DNA of 64,000 nt from Micromonospora chalcea (lineage in GTDB: Bacteria; Actinomycetota; Actinomycetes; Mycobacteriales; Micromonosporaceae): contig NZ_MAGP01000104.1 in NCBI RefSeq assembly GCF_002926165.1, positions 1 through 64,000 on the forward strand, given 5' to 3'. The translations under genes and the position numbers were made by a program. Below the pieces are notes generated by a model, which was not told the DNA's origin, made no database searches, and saw only the letters and a list, made by a program, of their open reading frames with translations. Shown here piece by piece: positions 31,295 to 40,832 of this stretch (position 1 is the first letter of the stretch; the number at the start of each line of letters is the position of its first letter).

Positions 31295-32899
31295 TCAGCG
31301 CCACGGCCGCACGGCACGGTCGGGGTGGTACACGCGACTGCCGCCCACCTCGGCCACCACCGCCGCGTCGGCGCGGTCACCAAGCAGCCGCCGCAGCGTG
31401 CGCTCGGCGGGGGAGCCGACGTCCAGCACGTACCCGGGCCGTTGCGCGCGCGCCACCCGCTGCCAGTACGCCGGATAGCGGTTCTGCCCGGGCGTCAGCG
31501 CCCCGTCGAGCACGCCGCAGGCCACCGTCTCTCCGGTGTTGAAGATCAGCCGGTTGCAGGTCCAGTAGTCCCCGTACACCTCGTGCAGACCGGCCTCCCG
31601 CACCGTGTCGGCCAGGCGGCGGGCCGTGCGCTCCTCGTCCCGTACGCCCGGCACGCCGGGCAGGAACGCCACGGTCCCGGCCAGCGTGGCGGCGGTCAGC
31701 CCGGCCAGCACCACGGCCGCCGTGGCGCCGCCGAGCCGGGCGGCCGGACCGGCGGTTCTGCGCAGCGCGTGCGCGGCGGCCAGCCAGAGCGGCCACAGCA
31801 CGGCCGGCAGCGAAATCTGCAGCACCGACAGGTACCGGGAGTTGCCGAGTGGGTCGGTCGCGGCGAGCGGGCTGCGCACGTACGCCAGCAGGGTCAGCGC
31901 CGCGCCCACTACCAGCGCGAGGATCGCCGCGGCCCGGACCCGCGCGGCGTGGTCGGCGGCCCGGCGGTACGCGACCAGCCCGAGCGCGGCGGCGGCCACC
32001 AGCAGCACCGGGTAGAGCACGCCGAACCACTGCGTCCAGCGCGCGCAGCCGTCCATCGGGCACAGGCCGGACGCCAGCGGCACCCCTTCCAGCAGTCCGC
32101 CGCGCAGCCGTTCGGCCAGCGACGGCGCGACGCCCTCCTTGGTGCTGATCTCCCGGAACACCGACAGCGAGTCCTGCCCGGCCGGCGCGACGATGTTGTC
32201 CTTCACCACCGGCGCGATCCCGGCGGCGAAGCCCGCCACCAGCAGCACGCCCGGCCAGCCGATCAGCTCCCGGGGCATGGCCAGGACCAGCACCACGCCC
32301 GCCACCAGCAGGTACGGCGCGATCAGCCAGTCCGACCAGAGCGCCAGCCCGGCGAGCAGCCCGAACGCGCCGGTGGCCAGCCAGCGGTGCCGGACCCGCT
32401 CCTCGCCGAGCGCGACCGCGAGCAGCAGCATCGCCAGCACCGCCGGCTTCACCTCCGGACGGCCGCCGACCACTGTGAGCTGGTCGCGGACCACCCGCTC
32501 CGAGCCGAGCGCCAGCAGGCCCACCACGACGACCGCCAGCCAAGGGGAGAACAGGCGGCGGGTCAGCCGGTACGCCAGCCACAGGAACACCGCGAACAGC
32601 GCGAGCAGCGGCAGCCGCAGCACCGGCCAGCTCGGCCCGGCCCAGCCGACCAGCGGCGCGGCCAGGTAGGACTCCAGCACGCCCATGTAGCGCTGGCCGT
32701 AGAGGAAGACCGGCCGCTCACCGCGCTCGGCGATGTGCAGCGCGGCCAGCCCGAACGTGGCCTCGTCGCTGTTCGACGCGGGCACCGTGAGCAGCGTCAG
32801 CACCAGGCGGTAGCCGACTCCGGCCACACCGAGCAGCAACGCTGCCAGCGCCGGCGCGTCCGGACGCGGCCGCACCCGGTCCCGCTTCGTCGTCGACAC
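31295..32899 (-). CDS. multi-pass membrane protein, GT-C/PMT-like
   Basis: 534 residues, about ten membrane segments. The first outer loop reads SDEATFGLAALHIAERGERP and FLYGQRYMGVLES, the acidic D-E plus glycine/tyrosine-rich pattern of PMT/ArnT-like GT-C transferases. The last 110 residues form a soluble tail with YGDYWTCNRLIFNTGETVAC. GTG 32899 is preferred over the TTG at 32905. Donor is probably a polyprenyl-phosphate sugar; acceptor unknown. It is divergent from the App1-like phosphatase gene. Fourth GT-C-like protein in the window. Confidence 0.75.
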   Translation of the reverse strand: MSTTKRDRVRPRPDAPALAALLLGVAGVGYRLVLTLLTVPASNSDEATFGLAALHIAERGERPVFLYGQRYMGVLESYLAAPLVGWAGPSWPVLRLPLLALFAVFLWLAYRLTRRLFSPWLAVVVVGLLALGSERVVRDQLTVVGGRPEVKPAVLAMLLLAVALGEERVRHRWLATGAFGLLAGLALWSDWLIAPYLLVAGVVLVLAMPRELIGWPGVLLVAGFAAGIAPVVKDNIVAPAGQDSLSVFREISTKEGVAPSLAERLRGGLLEGVPLASGLCPMDGCARWTQWFGVLYPVLLVAAAALGLVAYRRAADHAARVRAAAILALVVGAALTLLAYVRSPLAATDPLGNSRYLSVLQISLPAVLWPLWLAAAHALRRTAGPAARLGGATAAVVLAGLTAATLAGTVAFLPGVPGVRDEERTARRLADTVREAGLHEVYGDYWTCNRLIFNTGETVACGVLDGALTPGQNRYPAYWQRVARAQRPGYVLDVGSPAERTLRRLLGDRADAAVVAEVGGSRVYHPDRAVRPWR

Positions 32900-33018
32900 G
32901 ACCAACGCCCCCGTCGTCGCCCCGACCGCAGTCTGTCACGGCGGAACGCGGCTCCGAGGGCCGATCGGTGTGGATCACTCGCGTGGCCGGGCCCGGCCGG
33001 GTGTGGCAGTGTTGCAGC

Positions 33019-34062
33019 GTGCCACCCACACCACCGGACCAGCTTGCCGTACCGCGACTGCACCGCGCCGCGCGCTTCGAGGACGCCGTGCACGGCCTGG
33101 TCGAGCGCCGGTTGCGGCGCACCGGGTGGCAGCCCAACATCATCGCGTACGCGGGCTACGGCGCCCCGGGCTGGGCGCGGGTGCTCTGCCGGGTACTGCT
33201 GGGCCGCCCGGACACCCGGCGGCGGGGCCGCCTGGACAAGGTGCGGGGCTGGCGCAGCTTCGCCACGCTGCCCGCCAAGCACATCCGGGTGACCATCGAG
33301 GCCGACGGCGTGCGCCAGGAGGTGACCGCCGACCGCAGCGGGTTCGTCGACACCGTGATCGAGGCCGACTTCACCCCCGGCTGGGGCTGCGTACGCCTCA
33401 GCGTCGCCGACGCCGAACCGGTGGAGGCGCTGGTGCGCGTGCTCGACCCGGCCGTCCGGTTCGGCATCCTCTCCGACATCGACGACACCGTCATGGTGAC
33501 CGCGCTGCCCCGGCCGCTGCTGGCCGCGTGGAACACGTTCGTGCTGGACGAGCACGCCCGCACCGCGGTGCCGGGCATGGCGGTGCTGTACGAGCGGCTG
33601 GCCACCGCCCACCCGGGCGCGCCGGTGTTCTACCTGTCTACCGGCGCCTGGAACGTCGCGCCGACGCTCACCCGGTTCCTGTCCCGCCACCTCTACCCGG
33701 CCGGGCCGCTGCTGCTCACCGACTGGGGGCCGACCGCGGACCGGTGGTTCCGCAGCGGCCGGGAGCACAAGCGGGCCACGCTGGCCCGGCTGTCCCGGGA
33801 GTTCCCCGAGGTGCGGTGGCTGCTGATCGGCGACGACGGGCAGCACGACCCGGAGATCTACCGAGAGTTCGCCGCCGCGCACCCGGACCACGTCGCAGGG
33901 GTGGCGATCCGGCAGCTGTCGCCGACCCAGTCGGTGCTGGCCGGCAGCCTGCCCGCCCCGGCCGGGCGGTCGTCGTCCTCCGGCCCGGTGGGCCAGAAGT
34001 GGCTCAGCGCCCCCGACGGCGCCGGCCTCTGGAAGCTCCTCCGCGAAGCCGACCTGGTCTGA
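33019..34062 (+). CDS. App1-like (DUF2183) phosphatase domain protein
   Basis: 347 residues. The C-terminal two thirds carry the App1/DUF2183 HAD-like catalytic motif GILSDIDDTVMVT (aspartates about 154 and 156), FYLSTGAWNVAPTL and LLIGDDGQHDPEIY. Yeast App1 is a Mg-dependent phosphatidate phosphatase; bacterial members are thought to be phosphatases of lipid or sugar substrates. The N-terminal 135 residues include an immunoglobulin-like stretch (RVTIEADGVRQEV region). GTG 33019 is chosen over the in-frame GTG at 32968 because the added residues look non-conserved; neither has a strong ribosome site. No signal peptide is seen. Confidence 0.82.
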   Translation: MPPTPPDQLAVPRLHRAARFEDAVHGLVERRLRRTGWQPNIIAYAGYGAPGWARVLCRVLLGRPDTRRRGRLDKVRGWRSFATLPAKHIRVTIEADGVRQEVTADRSGFVDTVIEADFTPGWGCVRLSVADAEPVEALVRVLDPAVRFGILSDIDDTVMVTALPRPLLAAWNTFVLDEHARTAVPGMAVLYERLATAHPGAPVFYLSTGAWNVAPTLTRFLSRHLYPAGPLLLTDWGPTADRWFRSGREHKRATLARLSREFPEVRWLLIGDDGQHDPEIYREFAAAHPDHVAGVAIRQLSPTQSVLAGSLPAPAGRSSSSGPVGQKWLSAPDGAGLWKLLREADLV

Positions 34063-34085
34063 CCGCCGGCCCCTCCTCTTCGCGT

Positions 34086-34142
34086 CGATCATGAGGTTGA
34101 CCGCCTTGTAGAGATCAACAACTGCCGTCAACCTCATGATCG
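34086..34142. terminator. long inverted repeat, probable bidirectional terminator
   Basis: Perfect 16-base arms CGATCATGAGGTTGAC (34086-34101) and its complement (34127-34142) around a 25-base loop, between convergent stops at 34062 and 34154. It is much more AT-rich than the flanks. The element at 63861-63917 has a similar core. Confidence 0.7.
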
Positions 34143-34153
34143 GCGGCCGACTG

Positions 34154-35134
34154 TCACGGCGTCACCACGATCTTGCCCGTCGCCGTTCCCTTCTCCAGGT
34201 ACCGGTGCGCCTCGACGATGTCGTTCAACGTGAACACCCGGTCCACCATCGGTTGCAGCACGCCGGTGCGGACACCAGCGGCCAGGAACGCGGCGACGCG
34301 CCGGGCGGTCACCGGGTCGACCATGTCCGCAAAACTCATGTAGCGATAGATGGTCAGTGACGGATTCGCCGGGAACGACGCCGGGCGCGGGTCCAGCCAG
34401 CCCACCGTGGCCAGGGTGCCGCCGAGCTTCGCAGCCAGCGACAGCTCGGCCAGGCCCGGGCCCATGACAGCGTCCAGGATGATGTCGGCGCCCACCCCAC
34501 CGGTGTGCCGCCGGGTGGCCTCCCCGATGTCCTCCCGGTCGGTGGCGATCACCGCGGCGGCTCCGGCGGCCAACAGGCTCTCCACTTTGGCGCTCTGCCG
34601 GGTGACCGCGATCGGCACGGCGCCGATCTGGTTGGCGATCTGGATCGCGGCCCGCCCGACACCGCCCGACGCCGCGGTGATCAGGACCTGGTCCCCGGGC
34701 CGCATCCCGGCTCTGTCCACCAGCGCGCCGTAGGCGGTGAAGTACGACACCCAGAGCGCCGCCGCAGCGACGGGCTCCAGCCCGGCGGGCCGTGGCACGA
34801 CCCGGTCGGCCGGCAGCACTGTGTACTCGGCGTACGCACCCCTGGTCTCGAAGTCGGGTATCGCACCGAGGATGACCGGGTCGCCGACGGCCAGCCCGGT
34901 CACCCCGGACCCGAGCGCGTCGATCACACCGGTCCCCTCGACGCCCAGCCGCGCGTGCGGCAACGGCACGGGCCGCGGGGACTGCCCGGCCCGGACCATC
35001 TGGTCGAGCGGGTTGACCGCGAAGGCCTCGATCCGTACGCGTACCTCGCCGGCCGCGGGCTCGACGACCGGCTCGTCGACGACGCGCAGAACGTCCGGAC
35101 CGCCGGTCTCGTCGAACACGACTACTCGTGGCAT
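34154..35134 (-). CDS. zinc-independent quinone oxidoreductase / MDR-family alcohol dehydrogenase
   Basis: 326 residues: GroES-like N-terminal domain (VVEPAAGEVRVRIEAFAVNP) and Rossmann domain with LITAASGGVGRAAIQIANQI. The catalytic zinc cysteine motif GHE is absent, so it belongs to the quinone-oxidoreductase (QOR) branch, which reduces quinones or enones with NADPH. AAGGAG precedes the ATG at 35134; a frame open to 36196 is shadow. It is divergent from an HxlR regulator over an 81-base gap, the usual arrangement for redox-stress detoxification genes, so HxlR control is likely. Confidence 0.9.
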   Translation of the reverse strand: MPRVVVFDETGGPDVLRVVDEPVVEPAAGEVRVRIEAFAVNPLDQMVRAGQSPRPVPLPHARLGVEGTGVIDALGSGVTGLAVGDPVILGAIPDFETRGAYAEYTVLPADRVVPRPAGLEPVAAAALWVSYFTAYGALVDRAGMRPGDQVLITAASGGVGRAAIQIANQIGAVPIAVTRQSAKVESLLAAGAAAVIATDREDIGEATRRHTGGVGADIILDAVMGPGLAELSLAAKLGGTLATVGWLDPRPASFPANPSLTIYRYMSFADMVDPVTARRVAAFLAAGVRTGVLQPMVDRVFTLNDIVEAHRYLEKGTATGKIVVTP

Positions 35135-35185
35135 GAATGGCTCCTTGCGTTCCTGAAGGGCTTCGCCGCAAGACGCTACGGAGCC

Positions 35186-35209
35186 GATAGGAACCCGCTG
35201 GTACCTTTC
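35186..35209 (+). promoter_or_regulatory. leaderless promoter with overlapping candidate HxlR operator
   Basis: TACCTT (35202-35207) is a -10-like box eight bases before the GTG at 35216. It is embedded in an imperfect inverted repeat GATAGGAACC-n4-GGTACCTTTC (8 of 10 matching), positions 35186-35195 and 35200-35209, placed to regulate both this gene and the divergent oxidoreductase. Confidence 0.42.
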
Positions 35210-35215
35210 GACTTT

Positions 35216-35575
35216 GTGCACGACACCCCGGGCCCGGTCTTCCTCGCCGATTGCCCCACCCGCCTGGCCGTCGAGATCATCACCGAGAAGTGGGCGGTGA
35301 TCGTGCTGTTCGCACTCAGCCTGCAACCCCGGCGCCCCGGCGAGCTGGCCCACCTCATCGGCGGCATCTCCCACAAGGTCCTCACCCAGACCCTGCGCCG
35401 CCTGCAGGCATACGGCCTGGTCGAACGCCACGCCTACGCCGAGGCACCCCCACGCGTCGAGTACAGCCTCACTCCACTCGGGCAGACCCTGGTCGAGCCG
35501 ATCAAGGTTCTGACCGACTGGGCTCGAGACAACGGCGAAGCGATCATCGACTTCCAGGAACAGAACGAGCGCTGA
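35216..35575 (+). CDS. HxlR family transcriptional regulator
   Basis: 119 residues. The winged helix-turn-helix is clear: LAVEIITEKWAVIVLFALS, RPGELAHLIGGISHKVLTQT, LRRLQAYGLVERHAY, VEYSLTPLGQTLVEPI. A cysteine near the N-terminus (FLADCPT) sits where redox- or electrophile-sensing HxlR proteins such as HypR and QorR keep theirs. Start GTG 35216 is preferred because upstream in-frame codons run into the divergent gene and contain no ATG or GTG in a suitable place. Pairing with a divergent QOR gene resembles QorR-QorA, so an electrophile- or thiol-sensing repressor is inferred. Confidence 0.88.
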   Translation: MHDTPGPVFLADCPTRLAVEIITEKWAVIVLFALSLQPRRPGELAHLIGGISHKVLTQTLRRLQAYGLVERHAYAEAPPRVEYSLTPLGQTLVEPIKVLTDWARDNGEAIIDFQEQNER

Positions 35576-35643
35576 ACCAACCCGCCCAACCGAAGACGCT
35601 GTCTCAGTGCCGGCCGCCGTGGCTGTTCTGGCGGTACTCGCAC

Positions 35644-37752
35644 TCAGGCAGTTGCGGGTAGGAGCCAGAGAACGCCCAGCGGGGGGACCCGCAGGGAGAC
35701 CGATGCGGGCAGGCCGTGCCAGGGGATGTTCTCCGCGTGCACCTCGCCCAGGTTGCCCACGCCGGAACCGCCGTAGTGGTTCGCGTCGGTGTTCAGCGCC
35801 TCGGCCCACGTACCTGCTGCCGGCAGGCCGATCCGGTAGTCGTCCAGCGGCAGCGCGGAGAAGTTCGCCACGCACACCAGCGTCTGCCCGTCCGGGGCGA
35901 TCCGGATGAACGACACCGCGTTGTTCGCCACGTCGTCCCCGGCGATCCAGCGGAAGCCGGCCGGGTCGGTGTCCTGCGCCCAGAGCGCCGGGCTGGCCCG
36001 GTAGACGCGGTTCAGGTCGGCGACCAGCCGCTGCACGCCCGCCCGGGCCGGGTCGTGGGTGAGGTACCAGTCGAGGCCGCGCTCCTCGCTCCACTCCCTG
36101 TCGTCGGCCAGCTCGCAGCCCATGAAGAGCAACTGCTTGCCCGGATGCGCCCACATGTACGCCAGCAGCGCCCGCACGGTGGCCAGCCGCTGCCACGTGT
36201 CGCCGGGCATCTTGCCGGCCAGGGAGCCCTTGCCGTGCACCACCTCGTCGTGGCTGATCGGCAGCACGTAGTTCTCACTCCACGCGTACGCCAGCGAGAA
36301 CGTCAGCTGATGGTGGTGGTGCTGCCGGTAGATCGGGTCCTTGGAGGTGTAGAGCAGGGTGTCGTGCATCCAGCCCATGTTCCACTTGAACCCGAACCCG
36401 AGCCCGCCCTCGGAGGTCGGTTTCGTGACGCCGGGCCAGGCGGTGGACTCCTCGGCGATCATCAGCACGCCCGGGTGGTGCCGGTAGACGGTGGCGTTCA
36501 CCTCCTGAAGGAACGCGATCGCCTCCAGGTTCTCCCGGCCGCCGTGCACGTTCGGCGCCCACTGCCCCTCGGAGCGGGAGTAGTCCAGGTAGAGCATCGA
36601 GGCCACCGCGTCCACGCGCAGCCCGTCGATGTGGAACTCGTCCAGCCAGTACAGCGCGTTGGCGACCAGGAAGTTGCGGACCTCATTGCGGCCGAAGTCG
36701 AAGACGTACGTGCCCCAGTCGGGGTGCTCGCCGCGACGCGGGTCGGGGTGCTCGTACAGCGGGGTGCCGTCGAAACGCGCGAGCGCCCACTCGTCCTTCG
36801 GGAAGTGTGCCGGCACCCAGTCCAGGAGCACGCCGATGCCGGCGGCGTGCAGCCGGTCCACCAGATACCGGAAGTCGTCCGGGTCGCCGAACCGGGCGGT
36901 GGGCGCGTAGTAGCCGGTGACCTGGTAACCCCACGAGCCGCCGAACGGGTGCTCCATCACCGGCAGGAACTCCACGTGGGTGAAGCCCATCTCCAGCACG
37001 TACGCGGTGAGCTGCTCGGCCAGCTCCCGGTAGCCGAGGCCCGGCCGCCACGAGCCCAGGTGCACCTCGTACACGCTCATCGGCTCCTGGTGCGGCGCCT
37101 GCCGCGACCGGCGCGCGAGCCAGTCCGCGTCGCCCCACTCGTACCGTGACTCGTGCACCACCGACGCGGTGGCCGGCGGCACCTCGGTGCGCGCGGCCAT
37201 CGGGTCGGCCTTGTCCCGCCACCTGCCGTCGGCGCCCAGGATGCGGTACTTGTAGCGGGTGCCCACCGGCAGGCCGGGCACGAAGATCTCCCACACGCCG
37301 CTGGACCCGAGCGACCGCATCGGCCACCCGTCGTCCGGCGCCCAGCCGGTGACGTCGCCGACGAGCCGCACCGCGCGGGCGTTGGGGGCCCAGACGGTGA
37401 ACGCGACGCCCTCGTCGAAGACCCGGGCGCCGAGCGCCGCCCAGAGCCGCTCGTGCCGGCCCTCGCCGATCAGGTGCAGGTCGAGGTCGCCGAGCGTGGG
37501 CGGATAACGGTACGGGTCGTCGTGCGTCGTGCCGTCCACCTCGACCCGGTAGTCGAGCACCTCGCCGGGGAGCACCGCCTCGAAGACACCGGCGTCGTGC
37601 ACCCGCTTCATCGGGTGCGCCTCGCCGTCGACGAGCAGCGTCACCTCACCGGCGCCCCGGCGCAGCGTCCGGATCGTGGTGCTCCCGCCGGCCGGGTGTG
37701 CGCCGAGCACGGCGTGCGGGTCGTGTACCTCGCCGGTGATCAGCTGGTCCAT
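35644..37752 (-). CDS. glgB: 1,4-alpha-glucan branching enzyme GlgB
   Basis: 702 residues, introduces alpha-1,6 branches into alpha-glucan. Order: N-terminal CBM48-like modules (two, about 1-210), GH13 barrel with [37 protein letters not shown], nucleophile D381 in [15 protein letters not shown], acid/base in [12 protein letters not shown], and [13 protein letters not shown], then a C-terminal beta domain. The start at 37752 gives [20 protein letters not shown], the normal opening; the frame open to 38895 is antisense-type shadow of GlgE. It overlaps the glgE stop by 13 bases, so the pair is co-translated. Confidence 0.96.
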   Translation of the reverse strand: MDQLITGEVHDPHAVLGAHPAGGSTTIRTLRRGAGEVTLLVDGEAHPMKRVHDAGVFEAVLPGEVLDYRVEVDGTTHDDPYRYPPTLGDLDLHLIGEGRHERLWAALGARVFDEGVAFTVWAPNARAVRLVGDVTGWAPDDGWPMRSLGSSGVWEIFVPGLPVGTRYKYRILGADGRWRDKADPMAARTEVPPATASVVHESRYEWGDADWLARRSRQAPHQEPMSVYEVHLGSWRPGLGYRELAEQLTAYVLEMGFTHVEFLPVMEHPFGGSWGYQVTGYYAPTARFGDPDDFRYLVDRLHAAGIGVLLDWVPAHFPKDEWALARFDGTPLYEHPDPRRGEHPDWGTYVFDFGRNEVRNFLVANALYWLDEFHIDGLRVDAVASMLYLDYSRSEGQWAPNVHGGRENLEAIAFLQEVNATVYRHHPGVLMIAEESTAWPGVTKPTSEGGLGFGFKWNMGWMHDTLLYTSKDPIYRQHHHHQLTFSLAYAWSENYVLPISHDEVVHGKGSLAGKMPGDTWQRLATVRALLAYMWAHPGKQLLFMGCELADDREWSEERGLDWYLTHDPARAGVQRLVADLNRVYRASPALWAQDTDPAGFRWIAGDDVANNAVSFIRIAPDGQTLVCVANFSALPLDDYRIGLPAAGTWAEALNTDANHYGGSGVGNLGEVHAENIPWHGLPASVSLRVPPLGVLWLLPATA

Positions 37753-39836
37753 CGGGCGTCGTCCTTGTCGGCCGGTGCGGTCGGGGCGGTGCCGCCGGAG
37801 AGGTCGGCGGGTACGTCTTCGACTGTCAGGTCTGGTGCGGCCGGCCGCTCCGGTTCGGCGGGGGCCGGTGCGGCCGGGCGGCGCACGGTGAGCACGTGCG
37901 CCGGTTGCAGGTACGGGTCGAGGCGTACCGCGTTGCGCTGCCCCCAGTCGTACTCGGCGCCGGTCAGCTCGTCGCGCACGGTGAACCGCTCGTGCCAGTC
38001 CAGCCCGAGCGCCGGCATGTCGAGCGTGGTGTTGCCCCACTGCACCTCGCGGGAGTCGAACGAGCAGACCACGATCACCGTGTTGCCGGTCTGGAGGTCG
38101 TGCTTCGACCAGCACAGCAGCGCCGGGTTGTCGATGTCGTGGAACCGCAGGTTGCGTAGCTGGTGCAGGGCGGGGTTGTCCCGGCGTACCCGGTTCAGCG
38201 TGGTGATGAACGGCGCCAGCGACCGGCCCTGCGCCAGCGCGGCGTCCCAGTCCCGGGGCCGCAGCTCGTACTTCTCGTTGTCCAGGTACTCCTCGGCGCC
38301 CGGCCGGGCCACGTGCTCGAACAGCTCGAACCCGGCGTACATGCCCCAGGAGGGGGAGAGCAGCGCGGCCAGCACCGCCCGGATCTTGAACATCGGCGGG
38401 CCGCCGTGCTGCAACGACGAGTGCAGGATGTCCGGCGTGTTCGGCCAGAAGTTCGGCCGCATCCAGTCGACCGAGGCGACCAGCTCCTCGCAGTACTCCC
38501 GCATCTCGGCCGCCGTCGTGCGCCAGGTGAAATAGGTGTACGACTGGGTGAAACCGATCTTGCCGAGCCCGTGCATGATCGCCGGCCGGGTGAACGCCTC
38601 GGCCAGGAACAGCACGTCCGGGTCGACCTTCTTGACCTCGGCGATGAGCCAGTGCCAGAAGTCGAACGGCTTGGTGTGCGGGTTGTCCACCCGGAAGATC
38701 CGGATGCCCTCGCCGACCCAGTGCAGCACCACCCGCAGCACCTCGGCCCGGATGCCCTCGGGGTCGTTGTCGAAGTTCAGCGGATAGATGTCCTGGTACT
38801 TCTTCGGCGGGTTCTCCGCGTACGCGATGCTGCCGTCGGCCCGGGTGGTGAACCACTCCGGGTGCTCGGTGACCCACGGGTGGTCCGGCGCGCACTGCAA
38901 CGCCAGGTCCATCGCCACCTCCAGCCCCTGCTCGGCGGCGGCCGCGACGAAGTCGCGGAAGTCCTCAGGCGTACCCAGATCGGGGTGGATGGCGTCGTGG
39001 CCGCCCTCGGCCGCGCCGATCGCCCACGGCGAGCCCACGTCGTCCGGCCCGGCGGTGAGCGCGTTGTTGCGGCCCTTGCGGTTGACCCGGCCGATCGGGT
39101 GGATCGGCGGCAGGTAGAGCACGTCGAAACCCATCGCCGCGACACCCGGCAGCCGCTCCATGGCGGTGGCGAACGTGCCGGAACGGGCGGGCGCGTCGAC
39201 TGTCGCCGGGACCGCGCCCTCGGAGCGGGGGAAGAACTCGTACCAGGCGGAGAAGAGCGCCCGGGGCCGGTCCACCCAGAGCGTGCGCTCCTCGCCGGTG
39301 GTGACCAGCTCACGGACCGGGTGCTCCCAGAGCAGGTCGGCCAGGTCCAGCGCCGCGCTCACCCGCCGCGGCAGGTCCAGGCCGTCGTCGGCCAGGGCCC
39401 GCGCGGCTTCGCGTACGCGATCCCGGTCGGCCTTCGGCACCAGCTCCAGCGCGGCGGTCAGCACGCGTACGCCCTCGGCCAGGTCGTTCGCCAGCTCGGC
39501 CGCGCCCTGGCCGGCGGCGAGCTTCTTGGTGACCGCGTTCTGCCAGGTTAAGTACGGATCCTGGAACGCCTCCACGGCGAAGCGCCACAGGCCCACCGCG
39601 TCCGGGCGGATGGTGGCGTGCCAGCGGTCCTGGCCGGGTTCGCCCGGGCGCATCCGGGTGAACGGGCGGGCCGCGCCGTCCGGGCCGAGCCAGACCACGT
39701 TGCACCCGAGCGCGTCGTGGCCCTCGCGGTAGGCCCGCGCCGACACCGGCACGACCTCGCCGACCACCGCCTTGGCCGGGTAGCGACCGCAGGAGACGAC
39801 GGGGGAGACGTCTTCGATCGGGAACCGTCCAGTCAC
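37740..39836 (-). CDS. glgE: alpha-1,4-glucan:maltose-1-phosphate maltosyltransferase GlgE
   Basis: 698 residues, GH13_3. It extends alpha-1,4-glucan with maltose from maltose-1-phosphate. N-terminal beta domain and helical insert (about 1-210), barrel motifs [18 protein letters not shown], nucleophile D384 in [14 protein letters not shown], acid/base E413 in [10 protein letters not shown]; these are offset by ten from D394 and E423 of the Streptomyces coelicolor enzyme. The start is GTG at 39836 with a weak ribosome site, only 4 bases after an SDR gene. It overlaps glgB. With GlgM and GlgC at 46-49 kb this completes the GlgE route; TreS and maltokinase are not in the window. Confidence 0.95.
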   Translation of the reverse strand: MTGRFPIEDVSPVVSCGRYPAKAVVGEVVPVSARAYREGHDALGCNVVWLGPDGAARPFTRMRPGEPGQDRWHATIRPDAVGLWRFAVEAFQDPYLTWQNAVTKKLAAGQGAAELANDLAEGVRVLTAALELVPKADRDRVREAARALADDGLDLPRRVSAALDLADLLWEHPVRELVTTGEERTLWVDRPRALFSAWYEFFPRSEGAVPATVDAPARSGTFATAMERLPGVAAMGFDVLYLPPIHPIGRVNRKGRNNALTAGPDDVGSPWAIGAAEGGHDAIHPDLGTPEDFRDFVAAAAEQGLEVAMDLALQCAPDHPWVTEHPEWFTTRADGSIAYAENPPKKYQDIYPLNFDNDPEGIRAEVLRVVLHWVGEGIRIFRVDNPHTKPFDFWHWLIAEVKKVDPDVLFLAEAFTRPAIMHGLGKIGFTQSYTYFTWRTTAAEMREYCEELVASVDWMRPNFWPNTPDILHSSLQHGGPPMFKIRAVLAALLSPSWGMYAGFELFEHVARPGAEEYLDNEKYELRPRDWDAALAQGRSLAPFITTLNRVRRDNPALHQLRNLRFHDIDNPALLCWSKHDLQTGNTVIVVCSFDSREVQWGNTTLDMPALGLDWHERFTVRDELTGAEYDWGQRNAVRLDPYLQPAHVLTVRRPAAPAPAEPERPAAPDLTVEDVPADLSGGTAPTAPADKDDARWTS

Positions 39837-39840
39837 CCGC

Positions 39841-40725
39841 TCAACCTACTGCGCGAGATCCTCTCGCGCTCGGTTGCACGCTGCTTCCGCGGCGCCACGC
39901 CTTGGCGCGCCGCATGTAGCGCAGCACCCCGGCCGGCCCGGTGGAGACGGGCCAGTCGTCGGTGCGGAAGTAGGCGTCCGAGCCGCCGTCCAGGAAGATC
40001 ACCGAACCGCAGAGGAAGTCGGCGGCCGGCGACAGCATGAACGTCACCCACTCGCCGACGTCCGCCGGCTGGCCGCGCCCGCCGATCGGCACCGGCAGCC
40101 CCTCGACCGCCTCCTTCTCGCCCCGGGCGATCTGCTCCTCCAGCAGCGGGGTGGCGATGATGCCGGGGGCCAGGACGTTCACCCGGATGCCGGCGCCGGC
40201 CCACTCCGGCGAGATCGCGGCGCGGCGTGCCCACCGCGTCACCGCCAGCTTCGAACTCGCGTACGCGAACGGCGCCGAGCGCTTGCCGAAGCGCCCCACC
40301 ACGCGCAGCGCCCGGTCGGCGTCGCGGTCGAGCAGGGCCCGTACGGCGCGCTCCGGCACCATCGGGGTGAGCGTGACGGAGTTCGAGCCGAACACCACGA
40401 CCTTGCTGTTGCCGGCGGCGGCCAGTGCCGGTCGCCACGCCTCGAGCAGCTCCACCACGCCGAAGAAGTTGACCTGCTGCACGAGGCGGTCCCGGCCGGG
40501 GATGCCGCCGAGCCCGGCGGCGCAGACCGCCCCGTCGAGCCGCCCTCCGGCGCGCTCCAGCACCTCGGTGGCCGCCGCCGCGCGCCCGGCCGGTGTGGAG
40601 AGGTCGGCGATCACCTCCACGTCCCGCAGGTCCACGCCGACGACTGTGTGCCCGTCGCGCCGCAGCCGCTCGGCGGACGCCCGGCCCATGCCCGAGGCCG
40701 CGCCGGTCACCGCGTACGTACCCAT
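39841..40725 (-). CDS. short-chain dehydrogenase, 3-alpha-hydroxysteroid dehydrogenase-like
   Basis: 294 residues: cofactor loop [19 protein letters not shown], catalytic YASSK, and the closing cofactor/substrate motif [15 protein letters not shown]. The overall pattern, with a long insert around [20 protein letters not shown], matches coniferyl-alcohol/3-alpha-hydroxysteroid-type SDRs. GGAGGA precedes the ATG; upstream frame to 40824 lacks a ribosome site. It follows the KstD-like gene by 107 bases and ends 4 bases before glgE, an odd neighbour. Substrate is probably a hydroxysteroid or other alicyclic alcohol. Confidence 0.86.
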   Translation of the reverse strand: MGTYAVTGAASGMGRASAERLRRDGHTVVGVDLRDVEVIADLSTPAGRAAAATEVLERAGGRLDGAVCAAGLGGIPGRDRLVQQVNFFGVVELLEAWRPALAAAGNSKVVVFGSNSVTLTPMVPERAVRALLDRDADRALRVVGRFGKRSAPFAYASSKLAVTRWARRAAISPEWAGAGIRVNVLAPGIIATPLLEEQIARGEKEAVEGLPVPIGGRGQPADVGEWVTFMLSPAADFLCGSVIFLDGGSDAYFRTDDWPVSTGPAGVLRYMRRAKAWRRGSSVQPSARGSRAVG

Positions 40726-40832
40726 GTCGGTTCCTCCGCTTCGCCGGCGGTCGTCCGGGTCGGCCCCGTGCGTCCTGCCGGATGCTGGCACGCCGGGCGG
40801 CCCCGGGTGCGGTGATCGCGACAAGACCGTGC

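Noticed and set aside
35576..35643. Weak hairpin between the HxlR and glgB stops
   Set aside because: Only interrupted five-base stems (CCGCC/GGCGG) were found, not clearly above chance in this composition.
37753..38895. N-terminal extension of GlgB to 1,083 residues
   Set aside because: It lies within glgE in another frame; GlgB has its usual opening at 37752.
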